From positions 3,293,713 through 3,357,712 of the forward strand of contig NZ_LMGU01000001.1 of NCBI RefSeq assembly GCF_001427525.1: a DNA stretch of 64,000 bases. The letters are read 5' to 3'. This DNA is from Microbacterium sp. Root61 (GTDB lineage Bacteria; Actinomycetota; Actinomycetes; Actinomycetales; Microbacteriaceae). A program made the translations under genes and the position numbers. Positions 44,595-52,012 of this stretch are shown here, one piece after another. The number at the start of each line of letters is the position of its first letter. Position 1 is the first letter of the stretch. The notes beneath the pieces were generated by a model. That model worked only from the letters and a program-made list of their open reading frames with translations, did no database searches and was not told where the DNA came from.

Positions 44595-46385
44595 CTAAGG
44601 CGCACTGCAGAGGGCGGCAAACGCCGTGTCGCCGCCGATCCGTGGCGTGGACTCGATGCGCAGCTCAGGACCCGTCGGCACCGTGGCGCGGGCGATGATG
44701 GTGGCGGTGGCGCTCGCCCCGGGGGCGAGGTCGACCGTGAAGCTCACCACGCGGCGACCGTCGTGCACGCCGCCGCCGAAACCGGGGTCGCCGGTGAGGG
44801 TGGCATCGAGGAGTTCGAAGCCCTCGGGGAGGTAGATGTAGCCGACCGTGCGCGCGATGCCGGGCGGCACGTCGAACACGCCACCGCCGGTGATGTAGTC
44901 CGGCAGCGCGGCCGCGTCGGCCGGGGCATTGCTGGTGAGGGTCACGGTGAGCTCGGCCGTACCGTGCGCAGCGCCCGCGGCATCCGCCGTGCACTGCGTC
45001 CACTCCGCGGCGGAGTCCGCCGTGAGGTAGAAGTCCATCTTCGAGCCGGTGCCGTCGTTGAGGTACACGCCGAACGTCGAGGTCGCATCGTCGGTCACCG
45101 GCAGTCCGCCCGCGAGGGTCGTGCCGGCGATGATCGCCTGCTCCTCGGGGTGTGCGCTCCACATCAGCAGGCGGTGCTCGTCACCGGCGCGGGCGAGCGC
45201 GGTCACCAGCTCGGTCGGGTTCGCGGTGCCGTCCGACAGGGCGGAGAAGACGGCGGCGGCGGCCGCGGCGAAGAAGAGGTCCTGATCGGCGGGGCGCTGG
45301 TACCGCTGGTAGACGTCGTTCAGCAGCAGCGGCACGGCGTTCTCGGTGGTCAGCACGTCGCCGGTCGGCAGCGGCACGGGGCCGGTCGCGGCGAGCATGT
45401 ACGACAGCACCACCGGGTCGAGCGCGATCACGCCGTCGACCTGTTGGCCGCCGTTCTCGCGCGCCCACATCTCCTTCGCGAGCTCGGCCGAGACGGCGAA
45501 GTCGGGCACCTGGGTGACGTTCTGGATCCACTTGCCCGGCCGGTCGCCGTAGATCGCGAGGATCTCGTCCGACAGCGGGAGGACGGATGCCTCGTACTGG
45601 GTGAAGTCGCTGCTGGAGCCCTGCGCGGCCAGCGACATCGCGCCGCCGTCGGTGTGGATCACGGCCATCGCGCCGGGGATTCCGCCGAGGGACCGCCACT
45701 CGGCGTTGTTCTGGAAGAGCACGAGGTAGTTGCGCGGGCCGTCGGCACCGAGCATCGAGGGCAGCAGGAGTGTGGCGCGGGCCAGGGCGTCGGTGGCGCC
45801 GCGGGTCTGCTGCAGCAGACCGTCGACCTCGTCGACGGCGCTGCGCAGCGGAGCGACGAGCGGACGGTGGTCGATCTCGTCGAGGGATGCCGCGGCCTGC
45901 GCGATGCCGTCGGCGCCGGTCGTGGCGGCATCCTGCAGCGACACGAAGCCGGCCAGATCGATGCGGCCGGCCTGGGGGCGGAGGGCGTCGAACGAGAAGC
46001 TCGATGCGACCTCGACCAGGGGCGCCAGCGCGCTGCCGGCGACGTCGTCGAGGGACGCCGCGATCGTGGAGACGGCGGACAGCTGCGGTCCGGCCCAGGG
46101 CAGTCCTTCGGCGAGGCGCCACAGCGGGTCGCTGGTGAGGGACCGGGCGGCGGCGGTGTCGGCGGCGATCGCGTCGATCGCACCGGAGGCGGCGGCCGGG
46201 TCGGTGAGCTGGCTGCGGGCAGACTCCGCGGCGGCCTGTGCGTCGCGCAGGTGCCCGTACGCGAGGAAGCCGCGGACGCCGACCCAGACGACCATGACGA
46301 GGGTCACGAGGAGGATCGCGCCCAGGACGGCGGCGAAGACGAGGCCTGCCACGCGCGCGGGACGAGAGATCGCGGCACCGGTCAT
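44595..46385 (-). CDS. DUF4012 family membrane-anchored protein
   Basis: This 596-residue protein has one N-terminal helix (about 12-35), a long helical stretch with Ala-rich coiled-coil character (45-210), and the DUF4012 core with NYLVLFQNNAEWRSLGGIPG, followed by a beta-rich C-terminal part. Such proteins are common in actinobacteria, often beside exopolysaccharide genes, but have no assigned activity. TAGGCT at 46392-46397 ends 6 nt before the ATG (leaderless). It lies 13 nt upstream of the LPATG gene and is probably co-transcribed with it. Confidence 0.88.
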   Translation of the reverse strand: MTGAAISRPARVAGLVFAAVLGAILLVTLVMVVWVGVRGFLAYGHLRDAQAAAESARSQLTDPAAASGAIDAIAADTAAARSLTSDPLWRLAEGLPWAGPQLSAVSTIAASLDDVAGSALAPLVEVASSFSFDALRPQAGRIDLAGFVSLQDAATTGADGIAQAAASLDEIDHRPLVAPLRSAVDEVDGLLQQTRGATDALARATLLLPSMLGADGPRNYLVLFQNNAEWRSLGGIPGAMAVIHTDGGAMSLAAQGSSSDFTQYEASVLPLSDEILAIYGDRPGKWIQNVTQVPDFAVSAELAKEMWARENGGQQVDGVIALDPVVLSYMLAATGPVPLPTGDVLTTENAVPLLLNDVYQRYQRPADQDLFFAAAAAAVFSALSDGTANPTELVTALARAGDEHRLLMWSAHPEEQAIIAGTTLAGGLPVTDDATSTFGVYLNDGTGSKMDFYLTADSAAEWTQCTADAAGAAHGTAELTVTLTSNAPADAAALPDYITGGGVFDVPPGIARTVGYIYLPEGFELLDATLTGDPGFGGGVHDGRRVVSFTVDLAPGASATATIIARATVPTGPELRIESTPRIGGDTAFAALCSAP

Positions 46386-46483
46386 CCGGCCAGCCTATGC
46401 GGTCCGGCCGAATGCTCGCCTCGCGCGCACGGGTAGGCTCGCTCGCATCACCGTACGTCGGGGCGGGTTCGAAGGAGGCCGGG

Positions 46484-46918
46484 ATGGCAACGGTCACGCG
46501 AAACCTGCGGGTGCAGCTTGCCGTCTACGGTTTCATCCTTGCGCTCATCGCGTTCTGGCCGTCGCCGGTCGATCAGGGTGCGGGTCCGATCCTCCACTCG
46601 ATCACCGCGGCAGTGCCGTGGCTCACCTACAGCGTGATCGAGTTCAGCGCCAACGTCGTGCTGTTCGTCCCACTCGGGGCGATCCTCGCCCTGGCTCTGC
46701 CCTCGCGGCGGCAGTGGGTCGTGCCGATCGCGCTCGCGGTGACGATCCTGATCGAGGTCGGCCAAGCCCTGCTGCTGACCCAGCGCACGCCGAGCGTGCG
46801 CGACGTGATCGCCAACACGCTGGGTGCGGCCATCGGACTGCTCGCGGTGGTCGTCATCGAACGGATTCGTCGCGGCATCCCGCACAATTCACAGGAACCT
46901 CAGAACCCTCGCTCGTAG
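46484..46918 (+). CDS. VanZ-like family membrane protein
   Basis: The 144-residue protein has four hydrophobic segments with the VanZ pattern FSANVVLFVPLGAILAL, then VTILIEVGQALLL and TPSVRDVIANTLGAAIG. VanZ homologues affect sensitivity to glycopeptides in some bacteria, but most, like this one, are unassigned. ATG 46484 follows GAAGGAGG. Its stop codon lies within the -10 box of the next gene. Confidence 0.87.
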   Translation: MATVTRNLRVQLAVYGFILALIAFWPSPVDQGAGPILHSITAAVPWLTYSVIEFSANVVLFVPLGAILALALPSRRQWVVPIALAVTILIEVGQALLLTQRTPSVRDVIANTLGAAIGLLAVVVIERIRRGIPHNSQEPQNPRS

Positions 46919-46927
46919 CCTGGCGGG

Positions 46928-47614
46928 GTGACCATTCCGCAAGGTGATCCCACGTTCTCTGCCACCGTTACCGAGATGCGTGCCTTGCGCGACGAGTTCC
47001 AGCGGTTCCTGCTGGAGTACCAGTTCGGCCTGGCGGAGGTCGAGACGAAGATCGGGATTCTGCGCGAGGAATTCCTTCACATGCACGACTACAACCCGAT
47101 CGAGCACGTCTCCAGCCGGGTGAAATCGCCCGACAGCCTCGTCGAGAAGGTGACGCGCAAGGGGATCGATCCGGGGTTCCCCTCCATCAGGGAGAACATC
47201 ACGGATGTCGCGGGCATCCGTGTCACGGTCAGCTTCGTCGCCGACGCGTACCGCCTCTTCGATCTGCTCACCCAGCAGGACGACATCACCATCCGCACGG
47301 TCAAGGACTACATCGCCGAACCGAAGGCCAACGGCTACAAGAGTCTGCACGTCATCGTCGATGTGCCGGTGTTCCTCTCCACCGGCCGGGTGCTGGTGCC
47401 GGTCGAGGTGCAGTTCCGCACGATCGCGATGGACTTCTGGGCCAGCCTCGAGCACAAGATCTACTACAAGTTCGACCGTCAGGTTCCGGCACCGCTGCTG
47501 GACAGCCTGAAGGATGCCGCCGACACGGCCGCGGCGCTGGACGCACAGATGGAACGGCTGCACCGCGAGGTGCATGCGACGCCGGCGCCGGCGGTGCCTG
47601 TCGTCAGCGTCTGA
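46928..47614 (+). CDS. Small alarmone synthetase (RelA/SpoT synthetase domain, GTP pyrophosphokinase)
   Basis: The 228-residue protein consists of a (p)ppGpp synthetase domain only, with SRVKSPDSLVEKVTRKG, DVAGIRVTVSFV, KANGYKSLHVIV and EVQFRTIAMDFWASLEHK. There is no hydrolase, TGS or ACT domain, so it is a RelQ/RelP-like small synthetase. It transfers pyrophosphate from ATP to GTP or GDP. TAGCCT (46916-46921), overlapping the VanZ-like stop codon, precedes the GTG by 6 nt, so the message is probably leaderless. Confidence 0.93.
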   Translation: MTIPQGDPTFSATVTEMRALRDEFQRFLLEYQFGLAEVETKIGILREEFLHMHDYNPIEHVSSRVKSPDSLVEKVTRKGIDPGFPSIRENITDVAGIRVTVSFVADAYRLFDLLTQQDDITIRTVKDYIAEPKANGYKSLHVIVDVPVFLSTGRVLVPVEVQFRTIAMDFWASLEHKIYYKFDRQVPAPLLDSLKDAADTAAALDAQMERLHREVHATPAPAVPVVSV

Positions 47615-47645
47615 GCGGTGCTCGGCCGCCCCTAAACTACCCACT

Positions 47646-49016
47646 GTGACTCGAAACCTGTTCGTGCACGCACTGGGTGCGGTGGTCGCGATCCGGCTCA
47701 CGGGCCTCGAGGATGCCGACGCCGAGGCGGTGCGTCGCGTCTGGGCCGATGCCGTCGCCGACGAGGGCCGAACGGATGCCGTAGCCACCGTGTCGCCACG
47801 GGCCGGGGATGACCGTGACGCGATGCTCGTCGACCTCTCGCAGCGCGTGACGCGCGCAGCGATCGAGGCCGTGCGAGGCAAAGCATGGATCCTGCACGCT
47901 GCCGGCCTGGCCGCCCCGAACGGACGCGTCATCGTGTTCGTCGGTCCGTCCGGGAGCGGCAAGACGTGCGTCGTGAGTGCTGTCGGTGCGGCGCTGGGAC
48001 TCGGCTACGTGTCGGATGACGCGGTCGCGATCGATGGCTCGGGGGCGGTGCTGCCGTACCGCAAGCCACTTACGATCTCGGCGGATGAAGCGGCACCCCG
48101 GCAGTCGGCGCCGGGTGAACGAGGTATCGGCGCGTTGCCGGACGCGCCCTTGCAGGTCGCCGCGATCGTCCTGCTGGACCGGCGCGACGACGCGGGGGAT
48201 CTACCGCTGGTCACCCCGGTCGACTTCGGCGATGCGCTCAGCGAACTCGTCGCGCAGTCCAGTCACCTCGCGGACATGGCGGCGCCGCTGCAGACCATGG
48301 CGGCGCTCGCAGCCTCCGTCGGCACGGTGCACCGTCTCACTTACCGCAATGCAGACCGGCTCGGGCCTGCTGTCGCGGCGCTGCTGGCCGAGACGCCGAC
48401 GGCGGTCGATCCGACCGCGTGCGCGGCATCCGCCGCCGTGCTGCGTCCCGCGCCGCCCGAAGAAGGGGTTCCGGTCTACACGCGGGCGCTCACGCTCGAT
48501 GCGCTCTCTCTCGCCGACCCGGATCGGCTGGCCCTGCTGCACGTCGATCAATACGGGCAGGGGACCGTCCGGATGCTCGCCGGCATCGCGCCCGCGATCT
48601 GGCGTGCGGCGGATGCCGCGACCCTCGACGATCTCGTCGCCGCTGTCGTGGCCGAGCATGGCACACCCGGCGAACGGGACGCCGCGGCATCCGTCGTGTC
48701 CGTCGTCGACACGCTGCGTCGCGAAGGGGTGCTCGAGGAGCGCCCGCGGTGGGCCATCCGGGAGAGCGCCGTGTGGACGGATCTGCACGATCGCGTCGTC
48801 GTGCTCGTCCCCCGTGGTGGTGGGGTGGTTCCGCGCGCGCTGGAGGGATCGGCCGCCGCGGTCTGGCTGTCGCTCGTGGACGGCGCGGGCAGCGTGCGCG
48901 ACATCGTCGAACCGCTCGCGGCCCGGCTCGAGGCCGATCCCGCCGCGGTCGGTGCCGAAGTGTCCGCGCTCCTCGAGTACCTCGAGGACGCGGGAGTGGT
49001 CGCGCGCCTGTCCTAG
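47646..49016 (+). CDS. HPr-kinase-like ATPase fused to two PqqD-like domains
   Basis: In this 456-residue protein an HPr-kinase/PEPCK-like domain carries a Walker A GPSGSGKT (100-107) and a following SDDAVAID acidic motif (about 125-132). Two C-terminal segments resemble PqqD/RRE peptide-binding winged helices: about 277-370 (ending VVDTLRREGVLEE) and about 375-456 (ending LLEYLEDAGVVARL). Kinase and PqqD-like proteins of this class occur as separate genes in some exopolysaccharide and RiPP loci. TAAACT at 47633-47638 lies 7 nt before the GTG (leaderless). Nearby nucleotidyltransferase and ugd genes support a polysaccharide context. Substrate unknown. Confidence 0.8.
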   Translation: MTRNLFVHALGAVVAIRLTGLEDADAEAVRRVWADAVADEGRTDAVATVSPRAGDDRDAMLVDLSQRVTRAAIEAVRGKAWILHAAGLAAPNGRVIVFVGPSGSGKTCVVSAVGAALGLGYVSDDAVAIDGSGAVLPYRKPLTISADEAAPRQSAPGERGIGALPDAPLQVAAIVLLDRRDDAGDLPLVTPVDFGDALSELVAQSSHLADMAAPLQTMAALAASVGTVHRLTYRNADRLGPAVAALLAETPTAVDPTACAASAAVLRPAPPEEGVPVYTRALTLDALSLADPDRLALLHVDQYGQGTVRMLAGIAPAIWRAADAATLDDLVAAVVAEHGTPGERDAAASVVSVVDTLRREGVLEERPRWAIRESAVWTDLHDRVVVLVPRGGGVVPRALEGSAAAVWLSLVDGAGSVRDIVEPLAARLEADPAAVGAEVSALLEYLEDAGVVARLS

Positions 49017-49038
49017 GGGTGCGTCACTTCACGGTGCG

Positions 49039-49554
49039 TCACGCGACGTCGACGCGGAGCTGCGCGAACCGCGACTCCGCCACGAAGACCGCGTCGCTCG
49101 TGTCGGCCGGGAAGGTCGCGGAGGCCTCCAGCCGCACGGTGTAGGTGCCGGGCTCGAAGTCGGTCTCGGAGTACATCACGACGTCGGTGCTCGATGACGA
49201 CACGACCGACTGCGCCCCGATGCCGAGCAGGCTGCCCACGCCCTCGTGGACGGCGGTGATGCGCCAGTTGAGGATCGCCGACAGCGGCGCGCCCGACGGA
49301 GGCCGCCCGGCCGCCCACCAGCCGTCGAACGCGTACTCGAGGCGCAGGCGTACGTCCAGCGACCCGGGCGTGCGGCTGACCGCGGTGAGCTCGGGCACGC
49401 CGATCACCTGTGCCCGCCATGATCCGGAGACTGCGACATCGGGTGCGGCGGTCGCGAAGACGAGCGCCGGTGCTCCCCAGACCCCCGCCTGGATCAGCTC
49501 GTCGCGGTCGAGCCGTTGCGCGGGCGCACCACGCATCATCGATGAATCGGACAT
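49039..49554 (-). CDS. Hypothetical protein with Tat-like N-terminus lacking the twin Arg
   Basis: The 171-residue protein begins with RLDRDELIQAGVWGAPAL, resembling the Tat-type signal peptides of actinobacterial proteins (RRxxLKAGAWxAP), but it lacks two adjacent Arg. A beta-sandwich-like domain follows with alternating hydrophobic strands (RLRLEYAFDGWW, TYTVRLEASATF). I do not recognise a family. GGGGAGGG precedes the ATG at 49554. It converges on the kinase/PqqD gene, 22 nt apart; export is uncertain. Confidence 0.7.
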   Translation of the reverse strand: MSDSSMMRGAPAQRLDRDELIQAGVWGAPALVFATAAPDVAVSGSWRAQVIGVPELTAVSRTPGSLDVRLRLEYAFDGWWAAGRPPSGAPLSAILNWRITAVHEGVGSLLGIGAQSVVSSSSTDVVMYSETDFEPGTYTVRLEASATFPADTSDAVFVAESRFAQLRVDVA

Positions 49555-49700
49555 GAGACCCTCCCCAGGGGTTGTGCGGCGTACCGCACCTCTGCCGTGC
49601 CGAGCGGCCCCCAAGGCCGCCCCGAACGAGGCTTGCGCTCCGTTCGTCGGTCAGCGTATCAGCCGGCCGTTCGCCGGTATACAGCTGTCATGCAGGGTTC

Positions 49701-50486
49701 TCAGCGGTCGTCGCGCGGCCGGATCGACGCCCACATCGCGCGGACCTTCACTCGCATCGGGGCCTCGCGTCCGGCGAGGCGCCAGGACGATGTGCGCGGC
49801 GTCCCTGCGCCGGTCTGCTCGCGCCACTCCTGCAGCGCCGGCGAGGAGAGGTCCGTGGCGGGCGTGTCGACGTGGATCCCCAGGCGCGGCAGCACGGTGT
49901 CCAGAGTCGCGGTGCAGCCGGTGGCCAGGGCGACGGCGCCCGCGTGGGCGCGCTCCTCATCGGTGAACGGAACCCGTACGAGTTGCTCGAGCTCATCCGC
50001 ATGACCGGTGTTCGTGCTCGACCCGCGCAGCGAGTGCAGGGCGAGGATGAGGATGCCGCTGACTCGGTCGGGTACCCGGCAGGGGCGGTGTGCGAACGAC
50101 ATCTTCTCGTGCCGGGCCCACAGCTCGTCGAAGACGATCGCGGGGTCGTAGAGGAAGCCCGGGTAGAGGCTGTGCACGTCGAGGTCGCACGGCCAGTCCT
50201 GGTGCCGGTAGACCTGCGTGTGCAGCGTCGTGCGACCGGGTGACGGCTGCGGTCGCACCTTCCATCCCGCCGCGGCGATGACGCTGCACAGCTCGTCGTA
50301 TCGCTGCGGCTCGACGAGCACCTCGACGTCGTGCGACGCGCGAGCGTCGCGGAGGCCGTGCCGCTCCAGTGCGGGTCCCGTGACGAACAGCACGCGGATG
50401 CCGCGGCCGTCCGCGAGGGTCTGCACCCACGCGTGACCGAGCTCGACGGCCTCGTCGAGCTCCAGTGCGCCTCCGCGATCGCACAT
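49701..50486 (-). CDS. Nucleotidyltransferase family protein
   Basis: The 261-residue protein fits the nucleotidyltransferase fold of PF14907-type proteins: VLFVTGPALERHGL, SHDVEVLVEPQRY with spaced carboxylates, and CDLDVHSLYPG as a third acidic site. Genes of this family often accompany HPr-kinase-like and PqqD proteins in polysaccharide or RiPP loci, as here. ATG 50486 lies 10 nt after the ugd stop, so the two are probably one operon; a TAGGCG box also sits there, allowing a leaderless start. The nucleotide acceptor is unknown. Confidence 0.8.
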   Translation of the reverse strand: MCDRGGALELDEAVELGHAWVQTLADGRGIRVLFVTGPALERHGLRDARASHDVEVLVEPQRYDELCSVIAAAGWKVRPQPSPGRTTLHTQVYRHQDWPCDLDVHSLYPGFLYDPAIVFDELWARHEKMSFAHRPCRVPDRVSGILILALHSLRGSSTNTGHADELEQLVRVPFTDEERAHAGAVALATGCTATLDTVLPRLGIHVDTPATDLSSPALQEWREQTGAGTPRTSSWRLAGREAPMRVKVRAMWASIRPRDDR

Positions 50487-50496
50487 CCGGCGGCGC

Positions 50497-51807
50497 CTAG
50501 GGGCGGCCCATGCCGTAGTACGTCCAGCCTGCGGCCCGCCAGGCGGCGGCATCCAGGCAGTTGCGTCCGTCGATGATGATGCGACCGGCGGTGAGCGCGG
50601 AGACGTGCTCGGGCGGCATCTGGCGGCGGTATTCGTCCCACTCGGTGACGACGATGACGGCGTCGGCATCGCGGAGTGCTTCGTCGCGGTCTTCGACGTA
50701 GGTGAGCTGCGGGTGGCGGCTGCGGGCGTTCTCGATCGCGGCGGGATCGGTGACGGTGACGTTCGCCCCGAGGCCGCGGAGTCGCACGGCGACGTCGAGG
50801 GCGGGGGAGTCGCGGATGTCGTCGCTGTGCGGCTTGAATGCGGCGCCGAGGACGGTGATCTTCTTCTCGAACACCGTCCCATCGAGAGCAGCGACGGTCA
50901 GATCGACTGCGCGGTCGCGGCGGCGCAGGTTGATGGCGTCGATCTCGCGGAGGAACGCGACGGACTCGCCGCGGCCGAGCTCCTCTGCGCGGGCGGAGAA
51001 GGCGCGGATGTCCTTCGGGAGGCAACCGCCGCCGAAGCCGATGCCGGCGCCGAGGAAGCGGCGGCCGATGCGGGCGTCGTGGCCGATCGCGTCGGCGAGC
51101 TGGGTGACGTCGGCGCCGGTGACTTCGGCGATCTCGGCCATGGCGTTGATGAACGAGATCTTCGTCGCGAGGAACGCGTTGGCGGCGACCTTGACCAGCT
51201 CAGCGGTGGCGAGGTCGGTGACGATGAACGGGGTGCCCTTGGCGACGGCCGGGTGGTAGACCTCGCGCAGGGTGGCGGCGGCGCGCTCGCCGGCTTCGCC
51301 CGCGGGCACGCCCACGACGAGCCGATCGGGGTCGATGGTGTCCTGGACGGCCCAGCCTTCGCGAAGGAACTCGGGGTTCCAGACAAGGGTCGCGCCGGTG
51401 GCTTCGACGCGAGGGGTTAGGTCGGCCGCGGTGCCCACCGGCACGGTCGACTTGCCGGCGACGAGGTCGCCCGGGTTCAGGTACGGGAGGAGACCGTCGA
51501 TCGCGGCGTTCACATACGTGAGATCGGCGGCGTAGCCGTCCTTCTGCTGCGGGGTGCCGACACCGACGAAGTGCACGGTCGCCCCGGATGCCTCGGCCAT
51601 GTCCGTCGTGAAGCGCAGGCGGCCCGACTGGATGCCCTCAGTGAGGATCTCCTGCAGTCCGGGCTCGAAGAACGGTGCTTCGCCGCGGGAGAGCTGCTCG
51701 ACCTTTCGTGCGTCGACGTCGATGCCGATGACGTCGTGGCCGATGGACGCCATGGCAGCCGCGTGGACGGCGCCGAGGTAGCCACAGCCGATGACAGAAA
51801 GACGCAT
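50497..51807 (-). CDS. ugd: UDP-glucose 6-dehydrogenase
   Basis: The enzyme oxidises UDP-glucose to UDP-glucuronate with two NAD+. The 436-residue protein has the N-terminal Rossmann motif GCGYLGAVHAA, NPEFLREGWAV, catalytic Cys262 in FGGGCLPKD, and the C-terminal domain with GAAFKPHSDDIRDSPA. UDP-glucuronate feeds capsule, teichuronic acid or exopolysaccharide synthesis. AGGAG precedes the ATG at 51807. The upstream region has a palindrome and repeated TGTCTTGGGG motifs. Confidence 0.95.
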   Translation of the reverse strand: MRLSVIGCGYLGAVHAAAMASIGHDVIGIDVDARKVEQLSRGEAPFFEPGLQEILTEGIQSGRLRFTTDMAEASGATVHFVGVGTPQQKDGYAADLTYVNAAIDGLLPYLNPGDLVAGKSTVPVGTAADLTPRVEATGATLVWNPEFLREGWAVQDTIDPDRLVVGVPAGEAGERAAATLREVYHPAVAKGTPFIVTDLATAELVKVAANAFLATKISFINAMAEIAEVTGADVTQLADAIGHDARIGRRFLGAGIGFGGGCLPKDIRAFSARAEELGRGESVAFLREIDAINLRRRDRAVDLTVAALDGTVFEKKITVLGAAFKPHSDDIRDSPALDVAVRLRGLGANVTVTDPAAIENARSRHPQLTYVEDRDEALRDADAVIVVTEWDEYRRQMPPEHVSALTAGRIIIDGRNCLDAAAWRAAGWTYYGMGRP

Positions 51808-51836
51808 GGGGAACTCCTGCGAGGTTTGGGGGAGGG

Positions 51837-51862
51837 TGTCTTGGGGGAGACATGTCTTGGGG
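51837..51862. promoter_or_regulatory. Candidate operator upstream of ugd
   Basis: TGTCTTGGGG occurs twice (51837-51846 and 51853-51862) around the perfect 10-bp palindrome AGACATGTCT (51848-51857), 30-55 nt before the ugd start. It could bind a regulator. A related GTCTTGGGGG lies in the leader of the giant surface protein gene. Confidence 0.45.
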
Positions 51863-51944
51863 ACTGTCCCTTACTACCAGAGTCTCATTGCGACTGATGC
51901 ACGGGGATGTTGCCGACGAGTTCGAAGGGAGTGCCGGTAGGCGC

Positions 51945-51995
51945 TTTCGACTCGCTGCGCTCGCTCAATGACACGGGGGCGGCGCCGGTCGATGA
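51945..51995. repeat. CGCTCGCTC-type intergenic repeat (copy 2)
   Basis: TTTCGACTCGCTGCGCTCGC plus CTCAATGAC at 51945-51972 is followed by a partly complementary GTCGATGAGCG arm (about 51989-51999). The same element appears at 35055. It lies between the convergently spaced ends of the ugd leader and the DUF222 gene. Confidence 0.5.
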
Positions 51996-52012
51996 GCGGG
52001 GTGACACGTGCC

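Noticed and set aside
47646..50486. Lasso-peptide biosynthetic cluster (kinase, PqqD, nucleotidyltransferase)
   Set aside because: No asparagine-synthetase-like cyclase, transglutaminase-like protease or precursor peptide was found; ugd favours a polysaccharide context.
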